DNA of 5,727 nucleotides from CAZQEZ01 sp964592475 (GTDB taxonomy: Bacteria; Bacteroidota; Bacteroidia; Cytophagales; Cyclobacteriaceae), in contig CAZQEZ010000225.1 of assembly GCA_964592475.1 (NCBI GenBank), positions 1 to 5,727 of the forward strand, read 5' to 3'. This document shows positions 1 to 5,727 of the stretch, one piece after another. The notes beneath the pieces are model-generated. The model had not been told where the DNA came from. It saw only the letters and a list, made by a program, of their open reading frames with translations, and did no database searches. Made by a program: the position numbers and the translations under genes. Position 1 is the first letter of the stretch, and each line of letters begins with the position of its first letter.

Positions 1-21
1 TTTTTTTGCAGCTAAAAATAG

Positions 22-186
22 TGGATTACCAATGATATCGAGCTTTTTGGTTTTTTAGATGAAGATCAAAAGCTGCATGGCAAAGAAATAGCAGAAGTGA
101 CAGTATTGGGAAGTCCCGAACAAGAGGAATTGCTGACTATTATTTATTCCTGTTTCAAAAGCTATAATACCCGGAATTTTATCTTT
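22..186 (+). other. Possible 3' remnant of an unrelated gene (coding-like open stretch)
   Basis: On the plus strand a 55-codon stretch without stops runs from a TGG at 22 to a TAA at 187-189. The part before about base 136 has the composition of a real soluble protein: DEDQKLHGKEIAEVTVLG followed by SPEQEELL, with a charged/hydrophobic alternation. Codons after about 136 are simply the antisense of the Dabb gene. Stops at 13-15 and 19-21 close the frame upstream and there is no start codon, so this cannot be a complete gene. A shift from the frame reading AAKNSGLPMI at 8-37 would extend it, but that is speculative. I do not recognise the family. Confidence 0.25.
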
Positions 187-349
187 TAAACCCCGAAAAG
201 CATCGGTAATTTCGTTAATCTGACATTCTGTAGCTTCAGGTTTATATTTGAAAACTACCACGTGTCTTACATAATCTTTTTTGTTTGTTTCACAACTCAT
301 TGCAAAGCCCACTATAATAAATAATACCAGTATAAAATTTCTTCTTCAT
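55..349 (-). pseudogene. Broken Dabb-domain (stress-responsive alpha/beta barrel) lipoprotein gene
   Basis: The recognisable part covers about 136-349. It reads VRHVVVFKYKPEAT, then a helix and KIPGIIAFETGINNS, which matches the first half of Dabb domains, small dimeric ferredoxin-like barrels of about 95-100 residues. In related Bacteroidota lipoproteins NNS is followed by PE-x-LN-x-GFTH, and that second half is absent here. The frame instead continues with unrelated, Phe/Leu/Cys-rich residues to a TAA at 55-57. The 5' end is also damaged. The ATG at 347-349 begins MKKKF but shifts out of frame, while the lipoprotein leader RRNFILVLFIIVGFAMSC lies in the Dabb frame directly after an in-frame TGA (346-348). 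Removing one A would join them. The longest open start in frame is a GTG at 310-312, inside the hydrophobic segment, which would not make a proper leader. The gene lies 51 bases after qor on the same strand. The family assignment is fairly sure. Pseudogene status is inferred and could partly reflect sequence error. The ligand of such lipoproteins is unknown. Confidence 0.7.
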
Positions 350-400
350 TTTTTTAGCAGTTAGTAATTAGTAAAGTTACTCGAATAAGATGATTCAATT

Positions 401-1369
401 TTAAGGAATTAAAAGTAATTTACCCATTGTTTTTCTTTGTTCAAGTAAATCATGTGCTTCTTTTGCATTAGAAAGAGGTATTTCCCGATCTACACGCACA
501 TTTAATGCACCCTCTTTTATCCAGTTGAATATATCATCAGCTCGCTGCTGAAGTTGCAAGCGACCGGCTATATAATGAAATAAGGTAGGACGTGTGAGAA
601 ATAGTGAACCTTTTTGATTTAAAATAGCAGGATCAAAAGGTTCTACCTTGCCACTTGATTGTCCAAATAGCACTAGATAACCTAAAGGGGCCAGACAATC
701 TATGCTTTTATAAAAAGTATCTTTTCCTACGGAGTCGTAAACCACGTGGCATTTTTTACCCTGGGTAATCCGCTCTATTTCCTTAACTAAATCTTGCTCT
801 GTGTAGCGAATGATCTCATCAGCGCCGGCTTCCCGTGCCAGCTTTTCCTTTTCTAATGTAGACACCGTGCCAATCACTGTGGCATTGGCGATTTTGGCCA
901 TTTGCACCAGCAACAACCCTACGCCACCTGCTGAGGCATGAATTAAGCAAGTGTCGCCTTCGGATAGCGGGAAAGTACTTTTGTGCAGGTAGTGAGCCGT
1001 CATACCCTGTAGCATTACCGCAGCTGCTTTTTTGGTAGAAATGTTTTCTGGTACTGCTACTAATTTTTCTACTGGCACTGCAGTCAATTCGGCATATGCG
1101 CCTGGCACGCCAGTATAAGCTACTTTCATGCCTGCTTTATAATCATTTACGTTTTTACCTACCTCCAAAATTTCACCGGCACCTTCCAACCCGGGAATAA
1201 AAGGCGCTTCTTTCGGGTATAATCCGGTGCGATGGTATACATCAATAAAGTTAACCCCGGCAGCATGATTTTTCACCAAAACATGGTTTTCTCCTGGTAT
1301 GGGATCTTTAGTTTCCTGATATTGAAGTTGCGAAGAATCACCAGTTTTATTAATAATTATTGCTTTCAT
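401..1369 (-). CDS. qor: NADPH:quinone oxidoreductase, zeta-crystallin type
   Basis: A cytoplasmic, zinc-free medium-chain dehydrogenase/reductase that reduces quinones, and probably other reactive carbonyl or enone compounds, with NADPH. The 322 residues match the length of E. coli Qor (327). Residues 1-125 form the GroES-like catalytic domain, with the quinone oxidoreductase signature AAGVNFIDVYHRTGLYP at 36-52. The Rossmann fold has the cofactor motif ASAGGVG at 145-151. VVYDSVGKDTF (209-219) and NQKGSLFLTRP (251-261) are nearly family-diagnostic, and Y189 fits the NADPH phosphate-binding tyrosine of E. coli Qor. The cysteine/histidine zinc ligands of alcohol dehydrogenases are absent, as expected. 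The protein ends in LLLIP as the family does. The start is the only sensible ATG; no Shine-Dalgarno precedes it. It is separated from the upstream isomerase gene by 168 bases containing a terminator, so it is probably transcribed on its own, perhaps together with the broken Dabb gene. The physiological substrate cannot be read from sequence. Confidence 0.93.
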   Translation of the reverse strand: MKAIIINKTGDSSQLQYQETKDPIPGENHVLVKNHAAGVNFIDVYHRTGLYPKEAPFIPGLEGAGEILEVGKNVNDYKAGMKVAYTGVPGAYAELTAVPVEKLVAVPENISTKKAAAVMLQGMTAHYLHKSTFPLSEGDTCLIHASAGGVGLLLVQMAKIANATVIGTVSTLEKEKLAREAGADEIIRYTEQDLVKEIERITQGKKCHVVYDSVGKDTFYKSIDCLAPLGYLVLFGQSSGKVEPFDPAILNQKGSLFLTRPTLFHYIAGRLQLQQRADDIFNWIKEGALNVRVDREIPLSNAKEAHDLLEQRKTMGKLLLIP

Positions 1370-1450
1370 GGCTTAAATTTAAAAAAATGTGATCATTTAA
1401 AAATTTATAGTAGTGGCTATTTAAAGCAGTGGTTTGGTTATTATCTACAA

Positions 1451-1482
1451 ATAAAAGCCACTGTATATCCAGCGGCTTTTAT
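1451..1482 (-). terminator. Rho-independent terminator of the dehydrogenase-isomerase operon
   Basis: Two 13-base arms (1451-1463 and 1470-1482) enclose a 6-base loop, with core AAAAGCC facing GGCTTTT. The arms differ at one position (1460/1473). On the plus strand this is an A-C mismatch, but in the minus-strand transcript it becomes a G-U pair, so the stem is unbroken in the direction that leaves the isomerase gene. The descending arm ends in TTTTAT and is followed by TTTGT. It lies 56 bases beyond the isomerase stop codon. Confidence 0.75.
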
Positions 1483-1537
1483 AAATATCTATTTTAATTG
1501 ATCACTTATGTGAATTTGTTTTAAAGTAATCCGGTTT

Positions 1538-2584
1538 TTATTCTAATCCTAAAATTCCCCTGTTCATTGAAACATCTGTACCACTCCCGGCAAAGTCATC
1601 AAAAGCACGATCCGGCTTTTCGATCATGTGACTGGCTATGAATGGAGCCCCTTCGGCAGCGCCATCTTCTGCATTTTTCAAGCAACATTCCCATTCCAGT
1701 ACCGCCCAGCTGTCGTAATCGTATTCAGTAAGCTTGCTGAATATGGCATTGAAATCAACCTCACCATCGCCCAGGGAACGGAAACGACCTGGTCGCTGTA
1801 CCCAGTCCTGGTATCCCCCGTACACTCCCGATTTGCCGTTTGGGTTGTATTCAGCGTCTTTTACATGAAATGCCTTGATATACTCATGATAATCGTCTAT
1901 ATGCTGAATGTAATCCAATTGCTGCAAGATATAGTGGCTAGGGTCGTAATTTATGGCCACCCGCTTATGATTATTGGTAGCGGCTAAAAAACGCTCAAAC
2001 GTGATTCCATCGTGTAGGTCTTCCCCCGGATGTAGTTCGTAACACACATCTACTCCGTTTTCATCGTAAGTATTAAGAATTGGCGTCCATCGATCGGCCA
2101 ACTCTTTAAATCCTTCTTCAACTAACCCCGGAGCTCTTTGTGGCCAAGGGTACATGTAAGGCCATAGTAAAGAGCCTGAAAAGCTTACCGTGGCTTTTAA
2201 GCCCAATCTTCTGCTGGCAACGGCACCTTTTTTCATCCTATCGATGGCCCACTCGGTTCTGGCTTTAGGATTACCTCTTACGCTTTCTGCAGCAAACCCA
2301 TCGAATAGTTTATCATAGGCAGGATGTACAGCTACTAGTTGCCCAGTAAGGTGGGAGCCCAGTTCTGTAATTTCAACGCCTGCTTCTTGCACAGTGCCTT
2401 TTATTTCATCAGCGTAATCCTGACTTTCAGCCATTTTATCGAGATCAAAAATGTTGGGCATCTCAATGGGTAATTGCACACCCTTGTATCCCAAATCGGC
2501 CATGTATTTACAAATATTCTGCAAATTATCAAATGGAGCTTTGTCGCCCAAAAATTGTAATACGTAAACAGCAGGTCCTTTCAT
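1538..2584 (-). CDS. Sugar isomerase/epimerase, xylose-isomerase-like TIM barrel (AP_endonuc_2 family)
   Basis: A 348-residue cytoplasmic protein of the metal-dependent TIM-barrel superfamily that includes xylose isomerase, IolE and tagatose epimerases. Barrel strands with likely metal ligands are E183 in YELHPGED, D214 in NYDPSH, H240 in AFHVKDAEY, and E297 or E299 in VLEWEC, giving the usual Glu-Asp-His-Glu set. Early motifs include LGYKGVQLP (31-39) and EITELGSHLTGQLVAVHP (71-88). A loop rich in Tyr, Gly and Arg (residues 248-274) precedes GDGEVDF, typical of the longer subfamily that accompanies Gfo/Idh/MocA dehydrogenases. The C-terminal tail DRAFDDFAGSGTD is characteristic of that subfamily. 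The start is the ATG 30 bases after the dehydrogenase stop, with no Shine-Dalgarno. As the second gene of the operon it probably acts on the dehydrogenase's product, for example by isomerising, or eliminating from, a keto-sugar. The substrate is unknown, and hydrolase or lyase chemistry is also possible for this fold. Confidence 0.9.
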   Translation of the reverse strand: MKGPAVYVLQFLGDKAPFDNLQNICKYMADLGYKGVQLPIEMPNIFDLDKMAESQDYADEIKGTVQEAGVEITELGSHLTGQLVAVHPAYDKLFDGFAAESVRGNPKARTEWAIDRMKKGAVASRRLGLKATVSFSGSLLWPYMYPWPQRAPGLVEEGFKELADRWTPILNTYDENGVDVCYELHPGEDLHDGITFERFLAATNNHKRVAINYDPSHYILQQLDYIQHIDDYHEYIKAFHVKDAEYNPNGKSGVYGGYQDWVQRPGRFRSLGDGEVDFNAIFSKLTEYDYDSWAVLEWECCLKNAEDGAAEGAPFIASHMIEKPDRAFDDFAGSGTDVSMNRGILGLE

Positions 2585-2614
2585 AAGTATATAAATTTAG
2601 GTTTATGTAAAATA

Positions 2615-3778
2615 TTAAGATTTAAATTTAGTCCATTTTTCTTCGGATTTACTCGATTCTACGACGGTTTCAATAAAGGCCATACCTCGCACGCCATCGT
2701 ATACTGTAGGAAAATCTATAAATTTTGGATCAGGGTCTTCACCTTTAAGCCTCGATCGCAAAGTCACCGCAAAATTGCGGTAAATATTGGCAAAAGCCTC
2801 AATGAAACCCTCCGGGTGTCCTCCGGGTATTCGGGTATGTAGTTGGGCACTTTCACCTAAATATCCGTGATTTGCTCCGGTACGATAGATAGTAGCGGGT
2901 CCGTCCAATTGCTTTACTACTAGGGTGTTGGGCTCTTGTTGATGCCATTCAAGCCCACCGGTTTCTCCATAAATGCGTATGTTAAGATCGTTTTCTTCGC
3001 CCACGCTTATTTGGCTGGCATGCAATACTCCGGTAGCACCGTTTTCTAATTTCAACAAAACATTACCGTCATCATCCAGCGGTCGACCCTCAACATAAGT
3101 ATGCAGGTCGGCGCATAAATCAACGATTTTGAGACCGGTGATATACTCAGAAAGATTTTCTGCATGAGTACCAATATCACCCATACTATTGGAAACTCCT
3201 GTTTTATTAGGGTCGGCACGCCAGCTGGCTTGCTTTTGACCAGTGTCTTCTAGTTTGGTAGAAAGCCAACCTTGTGGATATTCTACCACTACTTTTCTTA
3301 TTTTGCCTATTTTACCTTCTTTGATCATATCCCGGGCTTGTTTAACCATAGGATAGCCTGTATAATTGTGCGTGAGGGCAAACATGAGTCCGGTTTTTTC
3401 TACCAAGTGGGCAAGTTCTTTGGCTTCCGTTAAATTAAAGGTCATCGGCTTATCGCAAACCACGTGAAAGCCATTTTCAAGTGCCATTTTTGCTGGAGGG
3501 AAATGTAAATAATTTGGAGTGACTATCGAGACAAAATCCATTCTCTCGCCTTCCGGTAGCTGCTTTTCTTTTTCGTACATTTCTTCATAGCTACCATATA
3601 CTCTATCCTCTGGCAGATATAAATCTTTTCCTGTTGCTTTCGATTTTTCGGCACTACTGCTAAATGCGCCACAAACCAGTTCAATTTGACCATCAAGGGC
3701 AGCAGCCATACGGTGTACAGCTCCAATAAAGGCATCTCTACCTCCGCCTACCATTCCCATTTTTATTTTTCTACTCAT
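2615..3778 (-). CDS. Gfo/Idh/MocA family NAD(P)-dependent sugar oxidoreductase
   Basis: A 387-residue cytoplasmic dehydrogenase of the glucose-fructose oxidoreductase / inositol dehydrogenase family. It has an N-terminal Rossmann domain (about 1-135) with the dinucleotide motif GMVGGGRDAFIGAVH (8-22). The family EKP motif appears here as CDKP (108-111), with K110 as the catalytic lysine. The C-terminal alpha/beta domain carries HNYTGYPMVKQARD (137-150) and GDIGTHAE (200-207), whose D201 and H205 match the usual active-site Asp and His. There is no twin-arginine or Sec leader, unlike many Bacteroidota paralogues, so it is probably cytoplasmic. Such enzymes usually oxidise a hydroxyl of a sugar, inositol or glycoside, or reduce the ketone. 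It is the first gene of the operon with the TIM-barrel isomerase 30 bases downstream, and it is divergent from the lytic transglycosylase gene. The ATG at 3776-3778 is well placed directly before the Rossmann strand. The exact substrate and cofactor preference cannot be read. Confidence 0.92.
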   Translation of the reverse strand: MSRKIKMGMVGGGRDAFIGAVHRMAAALDGQIELVCGAFSSSAEKSKATGKDLYLPEDRVYGSYEEMYEKEKQLPEGERMDFVSIVTPNYLHFPPAKMALENGFHVVCDKPMTFNLTEAKELAHLVEKTGLMFALTHNYTGYPMVKQARDMIKEGKIGKIRKVVVEYPQGWLSTKLEDTGQKQASWRADPNKTGVSNSMGDIGTHAENLSEYITGLKIVDLCADLHTYVEGRPLDDDGNVLLKLENGATGVLHASQISVGEENDLNIRIYGETGGLEWHQQEPNTLVVKQLDGPATIYRTGANHGYLGESAQLHTRIPGGHPEGFIEAFANIYRNFAVTLRSRLKGEDPDPKFIDFPTVYDGVRGMAFIETVVESSKSEEKWTKFKS

Positions 3779-3876
3779 ATGATTATTTAATTTTCGGGTA
3801 TTTGTAAAAATATTTATAATAAAAATCTAATCAAGCTATTAACAATTGAAAAGATGATAAAAATTATGTGAGAAAA

Positions 3877-3884
3877 CAAATTTA
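3877..3884 (-). promoter_or_regulatory. Candidate Bacteroidota -7 promoter element for the dehydrogenase operon
   Basis: On the minus strand this reads TAAATTTG, an exact match to the Bacteroidota -7 consensus TAnnTTTG. It lies about 100 bases before the dehydrogenase start, within the 229-base divergent spacer (3779-4007). There is no good TTTG -33 element at the expected distance, so the call rests on one short motif in AT-rich DNA. No comparable match was found for the oppositely directed transglycosylase gene. The rest of the spacer shows no gene or strong repeat. Confidence 0.25.
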
Positions 3885-4007
3885 AAAAAAGTAGATGGCA
3901 TACCCAGCGTTTAGTTAAAATTTTGTTCTAATTACCAATTAATGCACTAGCAATAATGTATTAAATAAACTAATTGAAACAATTTGTATTGAATATGCGT
4001 CTATTCT

Positions 4008-5501
4008 ATGTACCAAATCAACCAAGAAATGATAAGGAACGCGTTCTTTTTATTAATACTATTGGGTTTATACGCTTGTAAATCAGACGATTGTAATTGT
4101 GAAGACCCCAATTTGCAAGCCGTCGACCCTGACGAAATTGCCCAAATAGACATGTCAGAAATTAAAGAAAAAGGTAAATTGCGGGCATTAACTACCTATA
4201 GCAGTACCAGTTATTTTATCTATCGTGGACAACCCATGGGTTATGAATACGAATTATTAGAAAGACTAGCTGATTTTCTTGATGTGGAATTAGAATTGGT
4301 AGTGGCTGATGATCTCGATTCTATGTTTTATCAGCTCAATAATGGAGAAGTTGATATAATTGCTCATGGTCTCACAATTACTAATGAACGAAAACAGTGG
4401 GTAGATTTTACTCGACCACATATTACAACCAGGCAAGTACTGGTGCAAAGAAAACCTGACAATTGGCGAAAGCTTAGTCGAATAAAAGTTGAAAAATCAC
4501 TGGTTCGAAATCTGGCAGATCTTATAGGTAAAAAAGTTTATGTAAGAAGTAATACTTCTTATCAGAAAAGACTAAAAAATCTATCAGATGAAATCGGAGG
4601 AGATATTAAAATAAGAGAAGTGCCCGGATACCTGACAACCGAAGAATTAATAAAGAAAGTTGCCTACGGGGAATATGATTACACGGTTGCAGATCAAAAC
4701 ATTGCAAATATCAATAATACTTATTATCCACAACTAGATATAAAAACACCAGTCAGTTTTCCTGCCAGAATTGCCTGGGCGGTAAGAAAATCGTCTCCTG
4801 AATTGCTGGCTGAAGTAAATAGGTGGATTGACCAGATGAAAAAGAAGCCTGATTATTACGTGATTTACAATAAGTATTTTAAAAATCAGAAAGGCTTTCA
4901 GAAGCGGGCGAAAAGTGAATTTTATTCTCTTACCGGCGGAAAAATATCTCAATATGATGACATGATTCAGCATTACGCGAAAGAGTTGCAATGGGATTGG
5001 CGCTTACTCGCTTCGCAAATTTATCAGGAATCAAGATTTAGGCCCAATGCTCAATCATGGGCTGGAGCGAGAGGATTAATGCAAGTGATGCCTGCCACAG
5101 CACGTCAATTTGGAATATCAGAATTATACGATCCTACTAACAGCATGAAAGCTGGTACTGCTTATCTGGATTATTTGCAAGGTTATTGGAAATCAATTCC
5201 TGATAGCACAGAGAGGGTAAAATTTATTTTGGCCAGCTATAATGCTGGACCGGGACACGTAGAAGATGCTCGTAGATTAGCAGATAAATTTGGAAAAAAT
5301 CCTTATTTATGGGATAAAAATGTAGCTGAATATTTATTGCTTAAATCTAAGCCATTGTATTATAACGATCCTGTTGTTTATTATGGCTATTGCCGGGGGG
5401 CAGAACCATACAAATACGTAAAAGACATTGTAAAGCGATTTGAGCACTACAGTCGATTCATTGAAGAAGGTATTATACCTGAGCAATTAGCGGTAAGGTA
5501 A
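4008..5501 (+). CDS. mltF: Membrane-bound lytic murein transglycosylase F (SBP domain plus SLT domain)
   Basis: This enzyme cleaves the beta-1,4 bond between N-acetylmuramic acid and N-acetylglucosamine in peptidoglycan, leaving 1,6-anhydro ends. It should be anchored on the periplasmic face of the outer membrane. A hydrophobic leader ends in a lipobox, LYAC, with the lipidated cysteine at residue 24. Residues about 48-292 form a family 3 solute-binding domain (GYEYELLERLADFL at 78-91, ITNERKQWVDFTRP at 124-137). Residues about 315-485 form the SLT family 1 catalytic domain: catalytic E341 in QIYQESRF, GLMQVMPATARQFG (356-369) and ASYNAGPGHV (409-418). The 497 residues and the domain order fit MltF (E. 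coli about 518). Start choice is uncertain. The ATG at 4029 (residue 8, MIRNAFFLL) gives a more typical short lipoprotein leader, and neither start has a Shine-Dalgarno. Cysteines 29 and 31 follow the anchor closely, which is unusual but of unknown meaning. The gene is transcribed alone and ends at its own terminator. Confidence 0.95.
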   Translation: MYQINQEMIRNAFFLLILLGLYACKSDDCNCEDPNLQAVDPDEIAQIDMSEIKEKGKLRALTTYSSTSYFIYRGQPMGYEYELLERLADFLDVELELVVADDLDSMFYQLNNGEVDIIAHGLTITNERKQWVDFTRPHITTRQVLVQRKPDNWRKLSRIKVEKSLVRNLADLIGKKVYVRSNTSYQKRLKNLSDEIGGDIKIREVPGYLTTEELIKKVAYGEYDYTVADQNIANINNTYYPQLDIKTPVSFPARIAWAVRKSSPELLAEVNRWIDQMKKKPDYYVIYNKYFKNQKGFQKRAKSEFYSLTGGKISQYDDMIQHYAKELQWDWRLLASQIYQESRFRPNAQSWAGARGLMQVMPATARQFGISELYDPTNSMKAGTAYLDYLQGYWKSIPDSTERVKFILASYNAGPGHVEDARRLADKFGKNPYLWDKNVAEYLLLKSKPLYYNDPVVYYGYCRGAEPYKYVKDIVKRFEHYSRFIEEGIIPEQLAVR

Positions 5502-5513
5502 ATTTTCTGTAGA

Positions 5514-5529
5514 CAAAATAATTATTTTG
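5514..5529. repeat. Perfect 16-base palindrome downstream of mltF
   Basis: CAAAATAA is followed immediately by its exact complement TTATTTTG, starting 12 bases after the mltF stop codon and ending just before the terminator stem. With no loop and only A/T pairs apart from the ends, it is a poor RNA hairpin. It could be a protein-binding site or chance in AT-rich sequence. Confidence 0.4.
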
Positions 5530-5535
5530 ATCGCG

Positions 5536-5569
5536 AATGGATGAGAGGCTTCTCATCCATTTCTTTTTA
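5536..5569 (+). terminator. Rho-independent terminator of mltF
   Basis: An 11-base perfect stem (5536-5546 pairing with 5551-5561) with core ATGGATGAGA and TCTCATCCAT closes a GGCT tetraloop. It is followed by the U-rich run TTTCTTTTT. It starts 35 bases after the mltF stop codon, so transcription should end before the repeat array to the right. Confidence 0.9.
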
Positions 5570-5574
5570 TCCCT

Positions 5575-5727
5575 ATTTGGGTATTTGGTTATTTGGTTAT
5601 TTCGGGTCAAAACGAAAGCAAATAAACAAATAAACGAATAAACGAATAAACAAATCAACCCATAAACAAATCAACAAATCAACATTATTTGGGTATTTGG
5701 GTATTTGGGTCAAAACATAAACAAATA
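5575..5727. repeat. Array of 8-base tandem repeats in two opposed orientations
   Basis: There are three blocks, each with an 8-base period. Block 1 (5575-5607) is ATTTGGGT, ATTTGGTT twice, then ATTTCGGGT. Block 2 (5620-5683) is eight consecutive octamers: AAATAAAC twice, GAATAAAC twice, AAATCAAC, CCATAAAC and AAATCAAC twice. Block 3 (5687-5710) is ATTTGGGT three times, followed by CAAAACATAAACAAATA at the window edge. The reverse complement of AAATAAAC is a rotation of ATTTGTTT, one base from ATTTGGTT, so the blocks are inverted versions of one octamer. The same decamer, GGGTCAAAAC, sits at both block switches (5604-5613 and 5707-5716, 103 bases apart), so a longer unit also repeats. Opposed blocks could fold into a long imperfect hairpin. 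The array continues beyond the window. No coding capacity is credible in it. Confidence 0.85.

Noticed and set aside
1232..1501. Plus-strand open frame of 89 codons
   Set aside because: Antisense to the qor 5' end and through the terminator; no recognisable domain.
1628..1987. Plus-strand open frame of 119 codons
   Set aside because: Lies wholly antisense within the well-supported isomerase gene; hydrophobic low-information sequence typical of a shadow frame.
3523..3735. Minus-strand open frame of 70 codons
   Set aside because: Overlaps the Gfo/Idh/MocA gene in another frame on the same strand; the main frame carries all conserved motifs.
1538..3778. Horizontal transfer of the sugar operon from its slightly higher GC content than mltF
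   Set aside because: By eye the difference is modest and varies along the genes; there are no mobile element remnants or flanking repeats to support transfer.
3972..3984. Short inverted repeat AATTG-AAA-CAATT before mltF as an operator
   Set aside because: Five-base arms made almost entirely of A/T are expected by chance in this spacer.
4734..4991. Minus-strand open frame of 85 codons
   Set aside because: Antisense within mltF; no family resemblance.
5473..5658. Minus-strand open frame of 61 codons beginning MICLFVYSF
   Set aside because: Its N-terminal part is a translation of the octamer repeat and the rest crosses the terminator and the mltF end; no family resemblance.
5575..5727. CRISPR array
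   Set aside because: The repeats are 8-base units directly abutting each other with no spacers and no cas genes nearby.

Overview
The window looks like chromosomal DNA of a member of the Bacteroidota, probably a free-living Cytophagales-type bacterium. This is inferred from several things: the AT-rich spacers, the lack of Shine-Dalgarno sequences before the starts, one TAnnTTTG match to the Bacteroidota -7 promoter element, the lipoprotein-type leaders, and the overall resemblance of the proteins to Bacteroidota families. No rRNA or tRNA gene, CRISPR array, transposase or phage gene is visible.

Left part (1-1369, minus strand). A broken gene for a small secreted Dabb-domain (stress-responsive alpha/beta barrel) lipoprotein lies at about 55-349. 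Its first half is recognisable, but it has a frameshift between the only good start codon and the signal peptide. The protein also stops resembling the family near base 136. Beyond that point the plus strand reads like the tail of an unrelated gene, so this looks like a rearrangement or assembly junction. Next comes an intact quinone oxidoreductase of the zeta-crystallin type (qor, 401-1369).

Middle (1370-3884, minus strand). A two-gene operon is transcribed leftward: a Gfo/Idh/MocA-type NAD(P)-dependent sugar dehydrogenase (2615-3778), then 30 bases later a TIM-barrel sugar isomerase/epimerase (1538-2584). A strong hairpin at 1451-1482 closes the operon. This pair most likely oxidises and then rearranges or cleaves a sugar or sugar derivative. 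No transporter, glycosidase or regulator is present to identify the substrate.

Right part (4008-5727, plus strand). A 229-base divergent spacer leads to an MltF-type membrane-bound lytic transglycosylase, a lipoprotein with a substrate-binding domain followed by a catalytic SLT domain. It is followed by a perfect 16-base palindrome and a textbook rho-independent terminator. After that comes an array of 8-base tandem repeats in two opposite orientations (5575-5727), which runs off the window end.

Most of the window is ordinary metabolic and envelope genes. The items most worth a second look are the octamer array and the chimeric junction in the Dabb gene. Nothing here clearly amounts to an undescribed multi-gene system.
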